Below, piece by piece: positions 52,148 to 61,869 of a stretch of DNA of 64,000 nucleotides (positions are counted from its first letter, which is position 1; each line of letters opens with the position of its first letter). Below the pieces are notes generated by a model, which did not search any database, was not told the origin of the DNA, and saw only the letters and a program-made list of their open reading frames with translations. The position numbers and the translations under genes are program-made. The stretch is taken from NCBI RefSeq assembly GCF_007846085.1, contig NZ_VOEJ01000010.1, forward strand, positions 87,268 through 151,267, read 5' to 3'. The stretch is from Mucilaginibacter pallidiroseus. Lineage in GTDB: Bacteria; Bacteroidota; Bacteroidia; Sphingobacteriales; Sphingobacteriaceae.

Positions 52148-54436
52148 GTGTATAAAACAAAATTGATTTCCAAAATAGCCTTAAGTTTTACACTTATTGC
52201 CAATGCCGCAACTGCACAGCAACAAAATCTGGTGCATTATGCAAATACTTTACAGGGTACAAACAGTAAGTTCGAGCTTTCATATGGTAATACTTATCCT
52301 GCAACCAGCGTGCCTTTTGCCATGAATACCTGGACACCGCAAACCGGCAAGAATGGCGATGGCTGGAAGTATCAGTATTTTGAGAATAAAATACGGGGCT
52401 TTCAACAATCTCATCAATGCAGCTCATGGGTAAATGATTACGCCGTGTTTTCATTAATGCCTGTTACAGGTAAACTTGTGGTTATGGACGACGACCGCGC
52501 CGCATCCTTTTCGCACAAAAATGAAGTTGCCCAACCCAATTATTACAGCGTTAAACTTGATAACGGTATTAAAACAGAAATGACCACAACCGCACGTGGT
52601 GCGCACCTGCGGTTCAGTTTCCCTACAAACGGTACCGCTTACCTGGTGCTTGATGGTTACACCAAGCAAAGTCAAATAAAAATTGACGTTGCAAACCATA
52701 AAATAACCGGTTGGGTTAATAATTGCCGCTGGGCACCGAATAACTTTAAAAACTATTTTGAAATTATACTTGATAAGCCATTTAAAACTTACGGCACCTG
52801 GGAGAACAAAAAGGGTGAAATAAAGGCCGGCAATAACGCGGATGAGGGAGATGGCAAGGGCGCTTACCTGGAGTTTGCGCCCGGCACGGTGGTTACGGCC
52901 AAAGTGGCTTCATCATACATCAGCCCCGAGCAAGCTAACTTAACATTAGCTACAGAATTGGGCGGTTTTAAAACATTTGATGATACCAAAGCTGCTTCAA
53001 CCAAAATATGGAACGATTTATTTAACCGGGTACTTGTTGAAGGCGGCACCGAAGCGCAAAAAGCTACTTTTTACTCTTGCCTGTACCGGGCCAACCTGTT
53101 CTCGCACCGTTTTTTTGAGCTGAACAAAGAAGGCAAACCATATTACTTTAGCCCTTATGATGGAAAGGTTCATGATGGTTACATGTATACCGACAATGGC
53201 TTTTGGGATACCTTCCGTGCGCAATTTCCGCTGAATACCATTTTGCATCCTAAGATGCAGGGGCAGTATATGCAGGCCCTGCTTGCCGCCCAGGAGCAAT
53301 GCGGTTGGTTGCCTTCATGGTCGTTCCCTTCAGAAACAGGGGGTATGATAGGTAATCATGCGATATCATTGTTAACAGATGCTTGGGTTAAAGGCATCCG
53401 CACGTTTGATCCGCAGCGGGCGCTTAAAGCATACTACCATGAGGCTAATGAGAAAGGCCCATGGGGTGGTGCAAACGGCCGTGGCGGTGCAAAGGAATAC
53501 AATGAAAAAGGTTACGTACCCTATTCGCAAAGAGCCTTGGGCGCAACAGCACAATCGCTTGAGTATGCATATGATGATTTTTGCGGTTACCAATTGGCTA
53601 AATCTGTTGGTAACAAGGAGTACATGGCCTCTTTTGGTAAAAACATGTACAACTACAAAACACTTTATGATCCCAGCACACGTTTTATGCGTGCAAAAGA
53701 CGAAAACGGTAAGTGGGTAACACCATTTGACCCATTGGAGTGGGGCGGTCCTTACACCGAGGGTAATGCATGGCATTGGCAATGGTCTGTTTTTCATGAC
53801 ATCCAGGGATTAATAAACCTGATGGGTGGCAACAAAAACTTTACGGCAAAAATTGATTCGGTTTTTTCGCAGCCATCAACCATTAAGGTAGGCGGTTACG
53901 GCAGTGTGATTCACGAAATGACAGAGATGGAGCTTATCAAAATGGGGCAGTATGCACACGGCAACCAACCCATACAGCACATGATATACCTGTACAACTA
54001 TGCGGGCCAGCCATGGAAAAGCCAGTACTACGCACGTAAGGTAACTGATAAGTTATACAATGCTACAGAAAACGGTTACCCCGGTGATGAAGATCAAGGC
54101 CAGATGTCGTCATGGTATGTGTTGAGCGCTATGGGGATATACAGCGTTTGCCCCGGTACAGATCAGTACGTTATTGGCAGCCCTACATTCAAAAAAGTCA
54201 CTCTTACCCTCGAGAACGGTAAAAAGTTTGTCATCGAAGCGGAAAATAACAGCAAGGATAATATCTACATACAGTCGGCAAGTTTAAATGGCAAACCATA
54301 TACACGTAACTGGTTAAGCCATTACAGCATTACAAACGGCGGCATACTTAAATTTAAAATGGGCAGTAAACCTGCGTACAGTCGTGGCCTTGCCAATGCT
54401 GATAAGCCGTTTTCGGTATCAACAATTACAAGGTAA
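52148..54436 (+). CDS. GH92 exo-alpha-mannosidase 2
   Basis: A 762-aa secreted GH92 enzyme with GTG start (MYKTKLISKIALSFTLIANA is the signal peptide). Key parts are LVHYANTLQGTNSKF and NTYPATSVPFAMNTW at the N-terminus, GFWDTFRAQFPLNTILHP in the catalytic domain, and GDEDQGQMSSWYVLSAMGIYSVCPG as the family signature. It is diverged from GH92-1, so the two probably trim different alpha-mannosidic linkages. It forms its own unit between an operator-bearing promoter and a terminator. Confidence 0.93.
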   Translation: MYKTKLISKIALSFTLIANAATAQQQNLVHYANTLQGTNSKFELSYGNTYPATSVPFAMNTWTPQTGKNGDGWKYQYFENKIRGFQQSHQCSSWVNDYAVFSLMPVTGKLVVMDDDRAASFSHKNEVAQPNYYSVKLDNGIKTEMTTTARGAHLRFSFPTNGTAYLVLDGYTKQSQIKIDVANHKITGWVNNCRWAPNNFKNYFEIILDKPFKTYGTWENKKGEIKAGNNADEGDGKGAYLEFAPGTVVTAKVASSYISPEQANLTLATELGGFKTFDDTKAASTKIWNDLFNRVLVEGGTEAQKATFYSCLYRANLFSHRFFELNKEGKPYYFSPYDGKVHDGYMYTDNGFWDTFRAQFPLNTILHPKMQGQYMQALLAAQEQCGWLPSWSFPSETGGMIGNHAISLLTDAWVKGIRTFDPQRALKAYYHEANEKGPWGGANGRGGAKEYNEKGYVPYSQRALGATAQSLEYAYDDFCGYQLAKSVGNKEYMASFGKNMYNYKTLYDPSTRFMRAKDENGKWVTPFDPLEWGGPYTEGNAWHWQWSVFHDIQGLINLMGGNKNFTAKIDSVFSQPSTIKVGGYGSVIHEMTEMELIKMGQYAHGNQPIQHMIYLYNYAGQPWKSQYYARKVTDKLYNATENGYPGDEDQGQMSSWYVLSAMGIYSVCPGTDQYVIGSPTFKKVTLTLENGKKFVIEAENNSKDNIYIQSASLNGKPYTRNWLSHYSITNGGILKFKMGSKPAYSRGLANADKPFSVSTITR

Positions 54437-54480
54437 TTAGCCTGCATATTATTTTATACAATCCCCACAAAACAACAATT

Positions 54481-54507
54481 AAAAGTAACCGGTTTAAGGT
54501 TACTTTT
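54481..54507 (+). terminator. Terminator after GH92-2
   Basis: AAAAGTAACC (54481-54490) pairs with GGTTACTTTT (54498-54507) around a 7-base loop, followed by more T's. It lies 45 bp after the GH92-2 stop and separates it from the permease gene. Confidence 0.8.
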
Positions 54508-54569
54508 TTATTATATGCAATGCGTAACGGGTTTTTACAGTATAATTGTACACCAATTAATTTACCGTA

Positions 54570-55802
54570 ATGCATAGCCAGCCAAAGTTTACCGAGCTGC
54601 AATATTATATTGTATTAGCATTTGTAACGCTGCTTTTTCTATTGTGGGGCGTGGCCATGACCATGGGCGATGTGCTGAACAAGCATTTCCAAAATGTATT
54701 GCACATCTCTAAATCAAGCTCGGGCCTGGTACAGCTATCTATATTTGGTGCATATGGCGTAATGGGTATACCGGCAGGGTTGTTTATGAAACGCTTTGGC
54801 TACAAACGTGGCGTTCAGCTTGGCTTGCTGCTGTATGCCTGCGGTGCTTTCTTGTTTGCTCCCGCAGCTAATGCACAGTCTTTCGGATATTTCAGGCTCG
54901 CACTTTTTGTACTGGCTTGCGGATTGGCCACACTTGAAACCGTGGCTCACCCTTTTGTGGCATCACTTGGCGACCAGCGCACAAGCGATCAGCGCTTAAA
55001 CTTTGCCCAGGCTTTCAACGGTGTTGGAGGTATAATAGGCCCTTTGTTAGGTAGCTTTTTTATTCTTAGGGCCGAAGCCGGCCATACTAACGACCTTGTA
55101 TCTGTAAAACAACTTTATGTAGCCATAGGAATAGTAATATCCATTATTGGGGTTCTATTCAGCTTGATTAAAGTGCCCCAATTAACAGATCCTCATGTGT
55201 CTACGGTAGACGGTTATTCCACAGCCGAGGTGCCCAAGGCAGGTACAAAGCTGTTCCATAACAGGCACTTTGTATTTGCAATTGTTGCGCAGTTTTTTAA
55301 TGTTGCTGCCCAAGGCGGTACGTGGGCGTATTTTATAAATTACGGGCACGAAGTATTGCATTTAAGCGATGCAATGGCGGCAAATTACTTTGCATTCAGT
55401 ATATTTTTAATGATGATTGGCCGCTTTACGGGCACCTTTTTAATGAGATACATTGCGCCTGCCAGGCTACTGGCCATATTTGCCGCTTGCAATATTATAA
55501 TGTGCGTTGTTGTGTCGCAAGCTTTGGGATGGGTATCGTTCGGCGCACTCATCATGATCAATTTCTTTTTCAGTATTATGTTCCCAACCATATTTAGCTT
55601 GGGCCTTAAAAATTTAGGCCAGCACACCCAGCAAGGCGCATCATTTATTGTGATGGGGGTAGTGGGTGGCGCCTTCTTCCCGCCGCTGATGGGGCTTATA
55701 GCAAACAAAAATGTGGCACTTTCATACCTGTTGCCAATAGTTTGTTATGCCGTAATTTTTGTATTTGCCTACAACTACAAGCGGCTGAGAAGTAAGGCTT
55801 AG
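54570..55802 (+). CDS. MFS sugar permease (FucP/GluP-like)
   Basis: A 410-aa inner-membrane transporter with twelve predicted helices. The first helix (VLAFVTLLFLLWGVAMTMGDVLNKHF) is close to the fucose/glucose-galactose symporter group, with the paired ATLETVAHPFVASLG and FAQAFNGVGGIIGPLLGS motifs. It is expected to import the sugar released by the periplasmic glycosidases, likely mannose or a related hexose, driven by protons. It has its own short leader without an obvious operator and is followed by the lacI-type gene after 82 bp. Confidence 0.88.
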   Translation: MHSQPKFTELQYYIVLAFVTLLFLLWGVAMTMGDVLNKHFQNVLHISKSSSGLVQLSIFGAYGVMGIPAGLFMKRFGYKRGVQLGLLLYACGAFLFAPAANAQSFGYFRLALFVLACGLATLETVAHPFVASLGDQRTSDQRLNFAQAFNGVGGIIGPLLGSFFILRAEAGHTNDLVSVKQLYVAIGIVISIIGVLFSLIKVPQLTDPHVSTVDGYSTAEVPKAGTKLFHNRHFVFAIVAQFFNVAAQGGTWAYFINYGHEVLHLSDAMAANYFAFSIFLMMIGRFTGTFLMRYIAPARLLAIFAACNIIMCVVVSQALGWVSFGALIMINFFFSIMFPTIFSLGLKNLGQHTQQGASFIVMGVVGGAFFPPLMGLIANKNVALSYLLPIVCYAVIFVFAYNYKRLRSKA

Positions 55803-55869
55803 CAGACCTGCTTTTTGCCTTACATCTTACAGTTTTAAAACTTGAAAATTAAGATTACCTTGCGTTGCA

Positions 55870-55883
55870 TTAAATCGGTTTAG
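55870..55883. promoter_or_regulatory. LacI-type operator at regulator start (autoregulation)
   Basis: TTAAATCGGTTTAG matches the PUL palindrome at 12 of 14 positions and ends 1 bp before the ATG of the LacI-type gene. This would allow the regulator to control its own gene. Confidence 0.7.
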
Positions 55884-55884
55884 T

Positions 55885-56913
55885 ATGACTAAAAAAATAT
55901 CCATAGTTGATATTGCAAATACTCTTAATATCTCAAAAACCACTGTATCATTTATACTTAACGGCCGCGCGCAAGAGAAAAGAATAAGCGAGGAACTTGT
56001 TGAACGTGTACTTAAACTTGTAAAGGAAGTTGGTTACAAACCAAACTCGTTAGCCAAAAGTTTACGTACCGGTAAATCAAACATTATAGGTTTGATGGTT
56101 GAGGATATTTCGAACCCATTTTTTGCCAGCATTGCCCGCCTTATTGAAGACCGTGCTTATGAAAAAGGATATCGGATTATTTATTGCAGCACCGATAACG
56201 ATACCGGTAAAACACAGGATCTGATAACCATGTTTCGGGACAGGCATGTAGATGGATACATTATGGCGCCGCCGAGCAATATAGATGATGATGTGCGATC
56301 GTTGTTAAAAAGCGGATCGCCGGTGGTATTGTTTGACCGTTACCTGCCCGAAGTTGAAACGGATTATGTTGTGGTTGATAATCAGTTTAGTACTTACAAT
56401 GCAACCCGGCATTTAATAGAGCAGGGTTATAGCAAAATTGCTTTCATTACATTCTCATCGCAACAAAGCCAAATGATGGATAGGGTAACCGGTTATAAAA
56501 ATGCAATGAAGGAGGCCAAGTTAAAAACCTTTATAAAAGAAGTTGACTTCAATCGGAATGAAGAGCTCATTATTGAGCCGATACATGCCTATCTCAAAAA
56601 AAATCCTACTATTGATGCCGTGCTTTTTGGTACCGACCACATGGGTACATGTGGCTTAAAGGTAATAAACCAGTTGGGCCTTAAAGTGCCTGATGATATT
56701 GCCGTTGTATCATTTGACGATTACGACGTATTTAAACTGCATTCGCCGCCCGTGACCGCAATAGCGCAACCTATAGAAACTATTGCAGACAATATCATCA
56801 CTTTGCTTTTAAAAAAGCTTGATAACGGGAATGCCCAAACCATGCAGAAGATTACATTATCTACTAATCTTAATATCCGCAATTCATCTAAGCAGGTAGT
56901 TAAGGCGGTGTAA
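55885..56913 (+). CDS. LacI-family transcriptional regulator of the PUL
   Basis: A 342-aa LacI/GalR protein: HTH at residues 4-27 (KISIVDIANTLNISKTTVSF), hinge helix region GYKPNSLAKSLRTGKSN, and a sugar-binding domain (IIGLMVEDISNPFFASIARL; VVLFDRYLPEVETDYVVVDN; FGTDHMGTCGLKVINQLG). It is the only regulator gene in the PUL. The nine palindromes before PUL genes have the even-spaced, CG-centred form that LacI-family proteins bind, so it is the likely repressor, released by a mannose-type ligand. Confidence 0.92.
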   Translation: MTKKISIVDIANTLNISKTTVSFILNGRAQEKRISEELVERVLKLVKEVGYKPNSLAKSLRTGKSNIIGLMVEDISNPFFASIARLIEDRAYEKGYRIIYCSTDNDTGKTQDLITMFRDRHVDGYIMAPPSNIDDDVRSLLKSGSPVVLFDRYLPEVETDYVVVDNQFSTYNATRHLIEQGYSKIAFITFSSQQSQMMDRVTGYKNAMKEAKLKTFIKEVDFNRNEELIIEPIHAYLKKNPTIDAVLFGTDHMGTCGLKVINQLGLKVPDDIAVVSFDDYDVFKLHSPPVTAIAQPIETIADNIITLLLKKLDNGNAQTMQKITLSTNLNIRNSSKQVVKAV

Positions 56914-56950
56914 AACTGGTATACGTCGAAGCATGAGCCTCTTTAGATGT

Positions 56951-57037
56951 TGTCATTACGAGGAGCGTAGCGACGTGGTAATCTCGTCGCGTTGATACGC
57001 TTGCGACGAGATTGCCACGCTACCGCTCGCAATGACA
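56951..57037. repeat. REP-like long hairpin between convergent genes
   Basis: An imperfect inverted repeat of about 35-40 bp arms (56951-56990 and 57003-57037). It starts TGTCATTACGAGGAGCG and ends CGCTCGCAATGACA, with GCGACGAGAT next to the loop. This form, TGTCATTGCGAGG-like with internal AATCTCGTCGC, is a repeat seen between genes in this group. It lies between the convergent lacI and GH2 genes and could end both transcripts. Confidence 0.75.
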
Positions 57038-57073
57038 TTGTATTTCGTAGCTTATCTGAAAATTAGCAAAGCA

Positions 57074-59698
57074 CTAATTGTTGTAAGCCTTTGCTTCCAG
57101 TTTATAGCCTTTTTTAAGCAGTATTGGATCAACTTCAAGCGTAATGTATTTAGACTCGCCCTGCATCAACGAAAAATAGCCATCGCTTAATATCGCCGGC
57201 AGTATTTGTTTCCCGGCATTGTCAAGTAGCTGTACCCTAATGCCAAAAGCCGCAGTATTGGCCGACTTATTAGTTACCTGGTAAGTAATTAACTTGTTTA
57301 ATGCGTTTTTAGCGAAGTTTATTTTCGGCGTACTTACAGTTATATCTGCTTTAAGCATGTTGTTTAATGCTTTGTAATCGAGGTAGGTTTTACCGAGCCA
57401 GTAAAAGTTTTCGGAAAGGAGACTTTGTTTGCTATCCTTAAGTTTCAGCCTCAAAAAATATACCGCCGGCAATGCTGTTGTATCTGTCCCTGCAAAAGCT
57501 GTGAAAGCCTGGGTTGCAGCATTCGCATCGGCATTAAGCTGTACTGTTTTCGAGTATGCTTTAAGAAGTTTGCCGTCAGTTCCGTAAACCTCGGCAGTAG
57601 CTGTTAAGTTATTTAGTTGTTCCGTTTTGTTGTTGATGATCTTTACAGCATTTGTTGCGGCATTCCATTGAATGTGGACAGGCTCGCAGGCAGATTTGGC
57701 GCCAAAGTAAGCGCCCGTAAGATCATAGTAATAATCGTACGTTTGCCAAATCATGGTAGGGTAGGCTGATTGGCTCATCCATATAAGCATGCCGCTGGCA
57801 TCCTTCCACATGTGGTCGTTCCAGGCCTCAAACATGGCTTTCATTGTTTCCGCGTTTTGCATTTGTGCTTTCTTGCAAAAATCGGCTAATGATGTTGCTT
57901 CGCCATAACTTTTATTAATAAACTCGATATATTTCGCCGGTTGAGAACCACCGCCAAGCTCGCCCTCAGTGCTAAAGTAGTGCCTGGCCCACATGTTTGT
58001 TTTACTTTCGACAGCTTTGGCAGTTGGCGCTACCCAATACGCTTTAGGCATAAATTTTTTAAAGCTCTCAATATTTACAAAAGTAGCCGTACCGAGCTCA
58101 CTACGCATTCCGTATGAGTTTTGCGAGAACAGGTAACCATTATGCGGATCAGTAAAGTATGTTTTCGGGTCGACGTTGCCCCATATTCCACTCCCGGATA
58201 ACATGCGGCTACCACCGTAAATAGAAAAATTTGGATTGGTAGGGCCTGCGTTTGAGCGCGGAATATATAGTTTATCGGCACCATCATTTTCGCTAATGGC
58301 ATTTTTAATTGCCATGCTAAGCGCACCTGTTGTATCGCCGCCGGGCAAACCTTCATTAGCGCCGCACCAAATCACTACAGAGGGGTGGTGACGAAACTTT
58401 TTAACCTTTTCAATAGCATTTACTCTAAAATTATCGAGGCTATCGATAGGGCCGAAGTTGTTGAGCCAAAAATCATCCCAAACCATAATGCCGTACTTGT
58501 CGCAATATTGATAAAATGCTTCGTCGGTTACCTCGCCCGTCCAGTTCCTGATCATGTTAAAGTTCATTTCTTTATGGAAACGAATGCGCGGTTCATAGTC
58601 TTTACCGCGCACTTTAAGCATATAATCGCTCATGCCCCAATTACCTCCCTTTACAAGTACCGGCACATCATTTATATACAAACGCATAGGTCCATTAAGA
58701 GCGGTTGTATCAGCCGTAACCTTGCGGATACCAAAGCTGCGCACCGCAACATCCGACGTGGTTTTATTACTCACAAAACTCACCTTACAACTGTAAAGGT
58801 TTTGCTCGCCATAGCCGTTGGGCCACCAAAGTTTAGGGTTGTTAATTGCTAATTGCTTATAGTTTTCTTTCGCGAAGTTTATTGCTTTGGCGCTGTTGGC
58901 AGCAATGCTTATTTGTGGGCCGGTCAACACAATGTTGCCAGGTTGTATAACTACTCGTGCATTACCTGTTACGTTGTTATTTGTGGTATTAATCAAGTTT
59001 GCAGCTATGTTTAGCTCGGCAAGTTTCTTAGATACCAGGTTGGTTTTAACCCATGGATCTTGCACGGCTACAGGGCCGGTGGCCGTTACGGCTACAGTGT
59101 CGGTTATGCCGCTGTTTAAACCGGGAACCGCAGGCATCCAGTCCCAGCTGCCGCTGCTTAAATATGTTGGCGCTTGCCTGTTTGCCAGGCCAAATGCCGG
59201 GTTTGGCGGAATAACAAGTATCGCTATTGCATTTGGCTCATTGCCATTAAGTAAATTGGTAACATCGTATCTGCCACGTTCAACAATCCCCTTTATAGTG
59301 CCTAAGTGCTTACCGTTAAAATAAACATCTGCCATTTTGTGTACACCGTTAAAGTTCAACCATATCCTTTTACCTGCAGATAGGGCACTTGTAGTAAACT
59401 CGGTACGATACCAATAAGGCTGATTGTATTTGGCTTTATCAACCTGGTAGATATTATCGGCATAGTCTGGATTTTTTTCCTTGCCCGCCAGTACGTATGA
59501 ATAAAACACCGTGCCGGGCACTACAGCGTTAATCGCATTGGGTGCAACAAAACCCGGCTTAGAAATTTTTAAAGCAGACTGTTTAACCCCTTGCTGCGGA
59601 AACACCATCCAGTTTAACTTTGAGATTGATTGTGCAATAGTGCAGTTTATAGCTAAAAGGCAAGTTATGGATATGAGGAAAGGCTTGGCGAATTTCAT
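57074..59698 (-). CDS. GH2-family beta-mannosidase-like enzyme
   Basis: An 874-aa secreted enzyme (signal peptide to about residue 23) with GH2 architecture: sugar-binding domain (IWLNFNGVHKMADVYFNGKH), immunoglobulin-like domain, TIM barrel and C-terminal beta domains. The acid/base Glu is in VVIWCGANEG and the nucleophile is most likely the Glu in GMRSELGTAT. The WCG-N-E motif is that of beta-mannosidases and exo-beta-glucosaminidases rather than beta-galactosidases. In this PUL a beta-mannosidase acting on the core mannose of N-glycans or mannan is the best fit. An operator lies 24 bp upstream. Confidence 0.9.
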   Translation of the reverse strand: MKFAKPFLISITCLLAINCTIAQSISKLNWMVFPQQGVKQSALKISKPGFVAPNAINAVVPGTVFYSYVLAGKEKNPDYADNIYQVDKAKYNQPYWYRTEFTTSALSAGKRIWLNFNGVHKMADVYFNGKHLGTIKGIVERGRYDVTNLLNGNEPNAIAILVIPPNPAFGLANRQAPTYLSSGSWDWMPAVPGLNSGITDTVAVTATGPVAVQDPWVKTNLVSKKLAELNIAANLINTTNNNVTGNARVVIQPGNIVLTGPQISIAANSAKAINFAKENYKQLAINNPKLWWPNGYGEQNLYSCKVSFVSNKTTSDVAVRSFGIRKVTADTTALNGPMRLYINDVPVLVKGGNWGMSDYMLKVRGKDYEPRIRFHKEMNFNMIRNWTGEVTDEAFYQYCDKYGIMVWDDFWLNNFGPIDSLDNFRVNAIEKVKKFRHHPSVVIWCGANEGLPGGDTTGALSMAIKNAISENDGADKLYIPRSNAGPTNPNFSIYGGSRMLSGSGIWGNVDPKTYFTDPHNGYLFSQNSYGMRSELGTATFVNIESFKKFMPKAYWVAPTAKAVESKTNMWARHYFSTEGELGGGSQPAKYIEFINKSYGEATSLADFCKKAQMQNAETMKAMFEAWNDHMWKDASGMLIWMSQSAYPTMIWQTYDYYYDLTGAYFGAKSACEPVHIQWNAATNAVKIINNKTEQLNNLTATAEVYGTDGKLLKAYSKTVQLNADANAATQAFTAFAGTDTTALPAVYFLRLKLKDSKQSLLSENFYWLGKTYLDYKALNNMLKADITVSTPKINFAKNALNKLITYQVTNKSANTAAFGIRVQLLDNAGKQILPAILSDGYFSLMQGESKYITLEVDPILLKKGYKLEAKAYNN

Positions 59699-59721
59699 TA
59701 GAATGTTGTAAGCGAGTTGTT

Positions 59722-59735
59722 ATAAATCGATTTAG
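59722..59735. promoter_or_regulatory. LacI-type operator before GH2 gene
   Basis: ATAAATCGATTTAG matches the PUL palindrome at 13 of 14 positions. It is 24 bp upstream of the leftward start at 59698. Confidence 0.75.
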
Positions 59736-59804
59736 TTTAAAGGCGGTTGGTTTAAGTCGCCTTTATGTGAAGAAAGTTGGTCTTGGTGCTATAGCTGGAC
59801 GAAA

Positions 59805-61808
59805 CTATTTTTTGTCCAACCTTATGTCGTCCCAATTATCGATTTTGAATGGCACTGCCGGTAAGCCGTCTTTATTATATAGTGCGCCTTCGGGCGTGTT
59901 TTGCCAATTGTACCTTACTGAAACAGGGTTAGCCACAGCCAGACTACTTACCGTTACGTTTTGGCCTTTAACGGTTGCCATGGCAGGATAAAACTTTTTA
60001 TCTTTTCCGGCTATGAAAAAGCCTTTTACATCACTTGAGTTACGGTTAATTAGTCCCCCCTGTGAGTGGGCAAAACGTAACTCCACCTTATTGCCAACTA
60101 TCTTTTGTGAAGAAAGCATTGGGCCGCTAAACTCAGCAGGTTGATTGTAGTTTTTAGCAAGTGCAATAAGAGCCAACCTTAAACCAACATCTTGTTTATT
60201 GCGCGGGTGTATGTTACCGGCTTCACCAATATCAATGGTTACCGCCATGCCGGTGTACGGGAGTTTTAAGGCATCTGTTTGTGCACCCCTTAGTTCGGGC
60301 CAGTTGGCAACGGGCGGCTGGTCGTTACAATTGTAATTGGCAATCTGCACAAAGTAAAAAGGCATGTCGGGATTATTAAATTTTGCACGCCAGTCGTTTA
60401 TCAACAGCGGAAACAACGTTTTGTATTCCTCGGCTCGGTCGGCATTGCTTTCGCCCTGGTACCATATAACGCCTTTAATATTAAAAGGCAGGATGGGGGC
60501 AATCATGGCATTGTAAATAAGCGTAGGCCGGTTTGGTGTATTAGCATGAACGGGCGGCTGCTCTAATTTTGGAAGCGGCAAGGCCTGTTTATAAGTCCAC
60601 TCTCCTCCAAGATCAATCGATTTCGATGGATCTGCAGCCAGTTGTAATGTAAGCGGGCCCTTATTAATGCCACCTAATCCGCTATTATCAAATACACGCA
60701 CTGATATTATATTTTTCCCGGCCTTAACCAATTTACCCGGAATGCTATAATTACGCGGATAATAAAACTGCTCCGTATGACCTACCTCTTGCCCGTTAAA
60801 AAAACTTAAATCATAATCATCAATGCCCTGCATGTTCAGCTTAATTTCCTTCCCCGCCCAATCGGCCGGTAAATCAACAGTTTTTCGTAACCACATGGTG
60901 CCATCGTAGTTGGCTACGCCTGCTTGTTCCCAAAAGTTTGGTAATTGCATCTTAGGCCAGGTGGCATCGTCAAAAGCTAACTGTGCCCAGTTGGCAATTG
61001 TATCGTTAAAGCCGGGGTCGTTACTCCTGCTACGGTTTATCCACTTGCGCACCTCGGTTTTGTACTGCTCATCAATACCTGCTTGGGTTAGTCCATTCTC
61101 CGTAGATTTTACAAAATCTGCAAACGCGGGCATCTTCTTAAGCGATGTGCCGCTTGTCCATGCCTCTGCCACGGTTCCGCCCCAGTTATCGCTTATTAAG
61201 CCAATAGGAATATGTTTTTCGTCATAAATCTTCTTAGCAAAAAAGTAAGCTACTGCCGAGAAATCTTTTACAGTTTCAGAGTTGCATACTTTCCAGGGCC
61301 ATTTTACCGGCACATCCAGTTGCGGCTTGAAGCTGGATGTGTTATCGATCTTAATCATCCGGATGGCGCTATACTTCGCCGCATCTGCAATTTCCTTGTC
61401 TGCATTAACAACGCCATATGCACCGCTGCCTACAGCCATTTCCATATTGGATTGGCCCGAGCAAAGCCAAACATCACCTATAAGTATGTTTGATAGCGTG
61501 AGTTTTTCTCCGTCATCAAATGAAACATGGTAAGGCCCACCATAAGCAGGCGTAGCTACTTTAGCCATCCATTTGCCATCTGCAGCCACCTTAGTCTGGT
61601 ACTTTTGCTTGGTCCAACCAGGGGTGATGATAACCTGACCGCCGGGCTTTGCAGTTCCCCATAGGCTTACTTTCGCCTTTTGCTGCAATACCATGTTATC
61701 GGTAAAACATGCCGCAGGGACAACTTTAGCTGATACCGGCTGACAGTACAAAGAAAGTAAAAGCAGCGCTGATGTATAAAAAGTATAAAGCTTGAACGAA
61801 GTGCTCAT
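59805..61808 (-). CDS. Sialate O-acetylesterase-like enzyme (SASA type)
   Basis: A 667-aa secreted esterase: signal peptide to about residue 27, nucleophile Ser120 (LCSGQSNMEMAVG), an inserted beta-sandwich domain (MWLRKTVDLPADWAGKEIKL) as in GH2-like carbohydrate-binding insertions, then GVIWYQGESNAD and a C-terminal Asp/His region (DIGEAGNIHPRNKQDVG). Despite the name, family members remove O-acetyl groups from several sugars. It reads leftward behind its own operator at 61856-61869, with 106 bp separating it from the start of the GH2 gene. Confidence 0.9.
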   Translation of the reverse strand: MSTSFKLYTFYTSALLLLSLYCQPVSAKVVPAACFTDNMVLQQKAKVSLWGTAKPGGQVIITPGWTKQKYQTKVAADGKWMAKVATPAYGGPYHVSFDDGEKLTLSNILIGDVWLCSGQSNMEMAVGSGAYGVVNADKEIADAAKYSAIRMIKIDNTSSFKPQLDVPVKWPWKVCNSETVKDFSAVAYFFAKKIYDEKHIPIGLISDNWGGTVAEAWTSGTSLKKMPAFADFVKSTENGLTQAGIDEQYKTEVRKWINRSRSNDPGFNDTIANWAQLAFDDATWPKMQLPNFWEQAGVANYDGTMWLRKTVDLPADWAGKEIKLNMQGIDDYDLSFFNGQEVGHTEQFYYPRNYSIPGKLVKAGKNIISVRVFDNSGLGGINKGPLTLQLAADPSKSIDLGGEWTYKQALPLPKLEQPPVHANTPNRPTLIYNAMIAPILPFNIKGVIWYQGESNADRAEEYKTLFPLLINDWRAKFNNPDMPFYFVQIANYNCNDQPPVANWPELRGAQTDALKLPYTGMAVTIDIGEAGNIHPRNKQDVGLRLALIALAKNYNQPAEFSGPMLSSQKIVGNKVELRFAHSQGGLINRNSSDVKGFFIAGKDKKFYPAMATVKGQNVTVSSLAVANPVSVRYNWQNTPEGALYNKDGLPAVPFKIDNWDDIRLDKK

Positions 61809-61855
61809 ATTTAAAGTTAGTGATTGGATTAAGAAGTAAATATTAGCGCAATATA

Positions 61856-61869
61856 GTAAAACGATTTAG
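61856..61869. promoter_or_regulatory. LacI-type operator before SASA esterase
   Basis: GTAAAACGATTTAG matches the PUL palindrome at 12 of 14 positions. Read leftward it is directly preceded by TTG, as in the promoter-spacer sites, and the start codon is 47 bp away. Confidence 0.7.
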
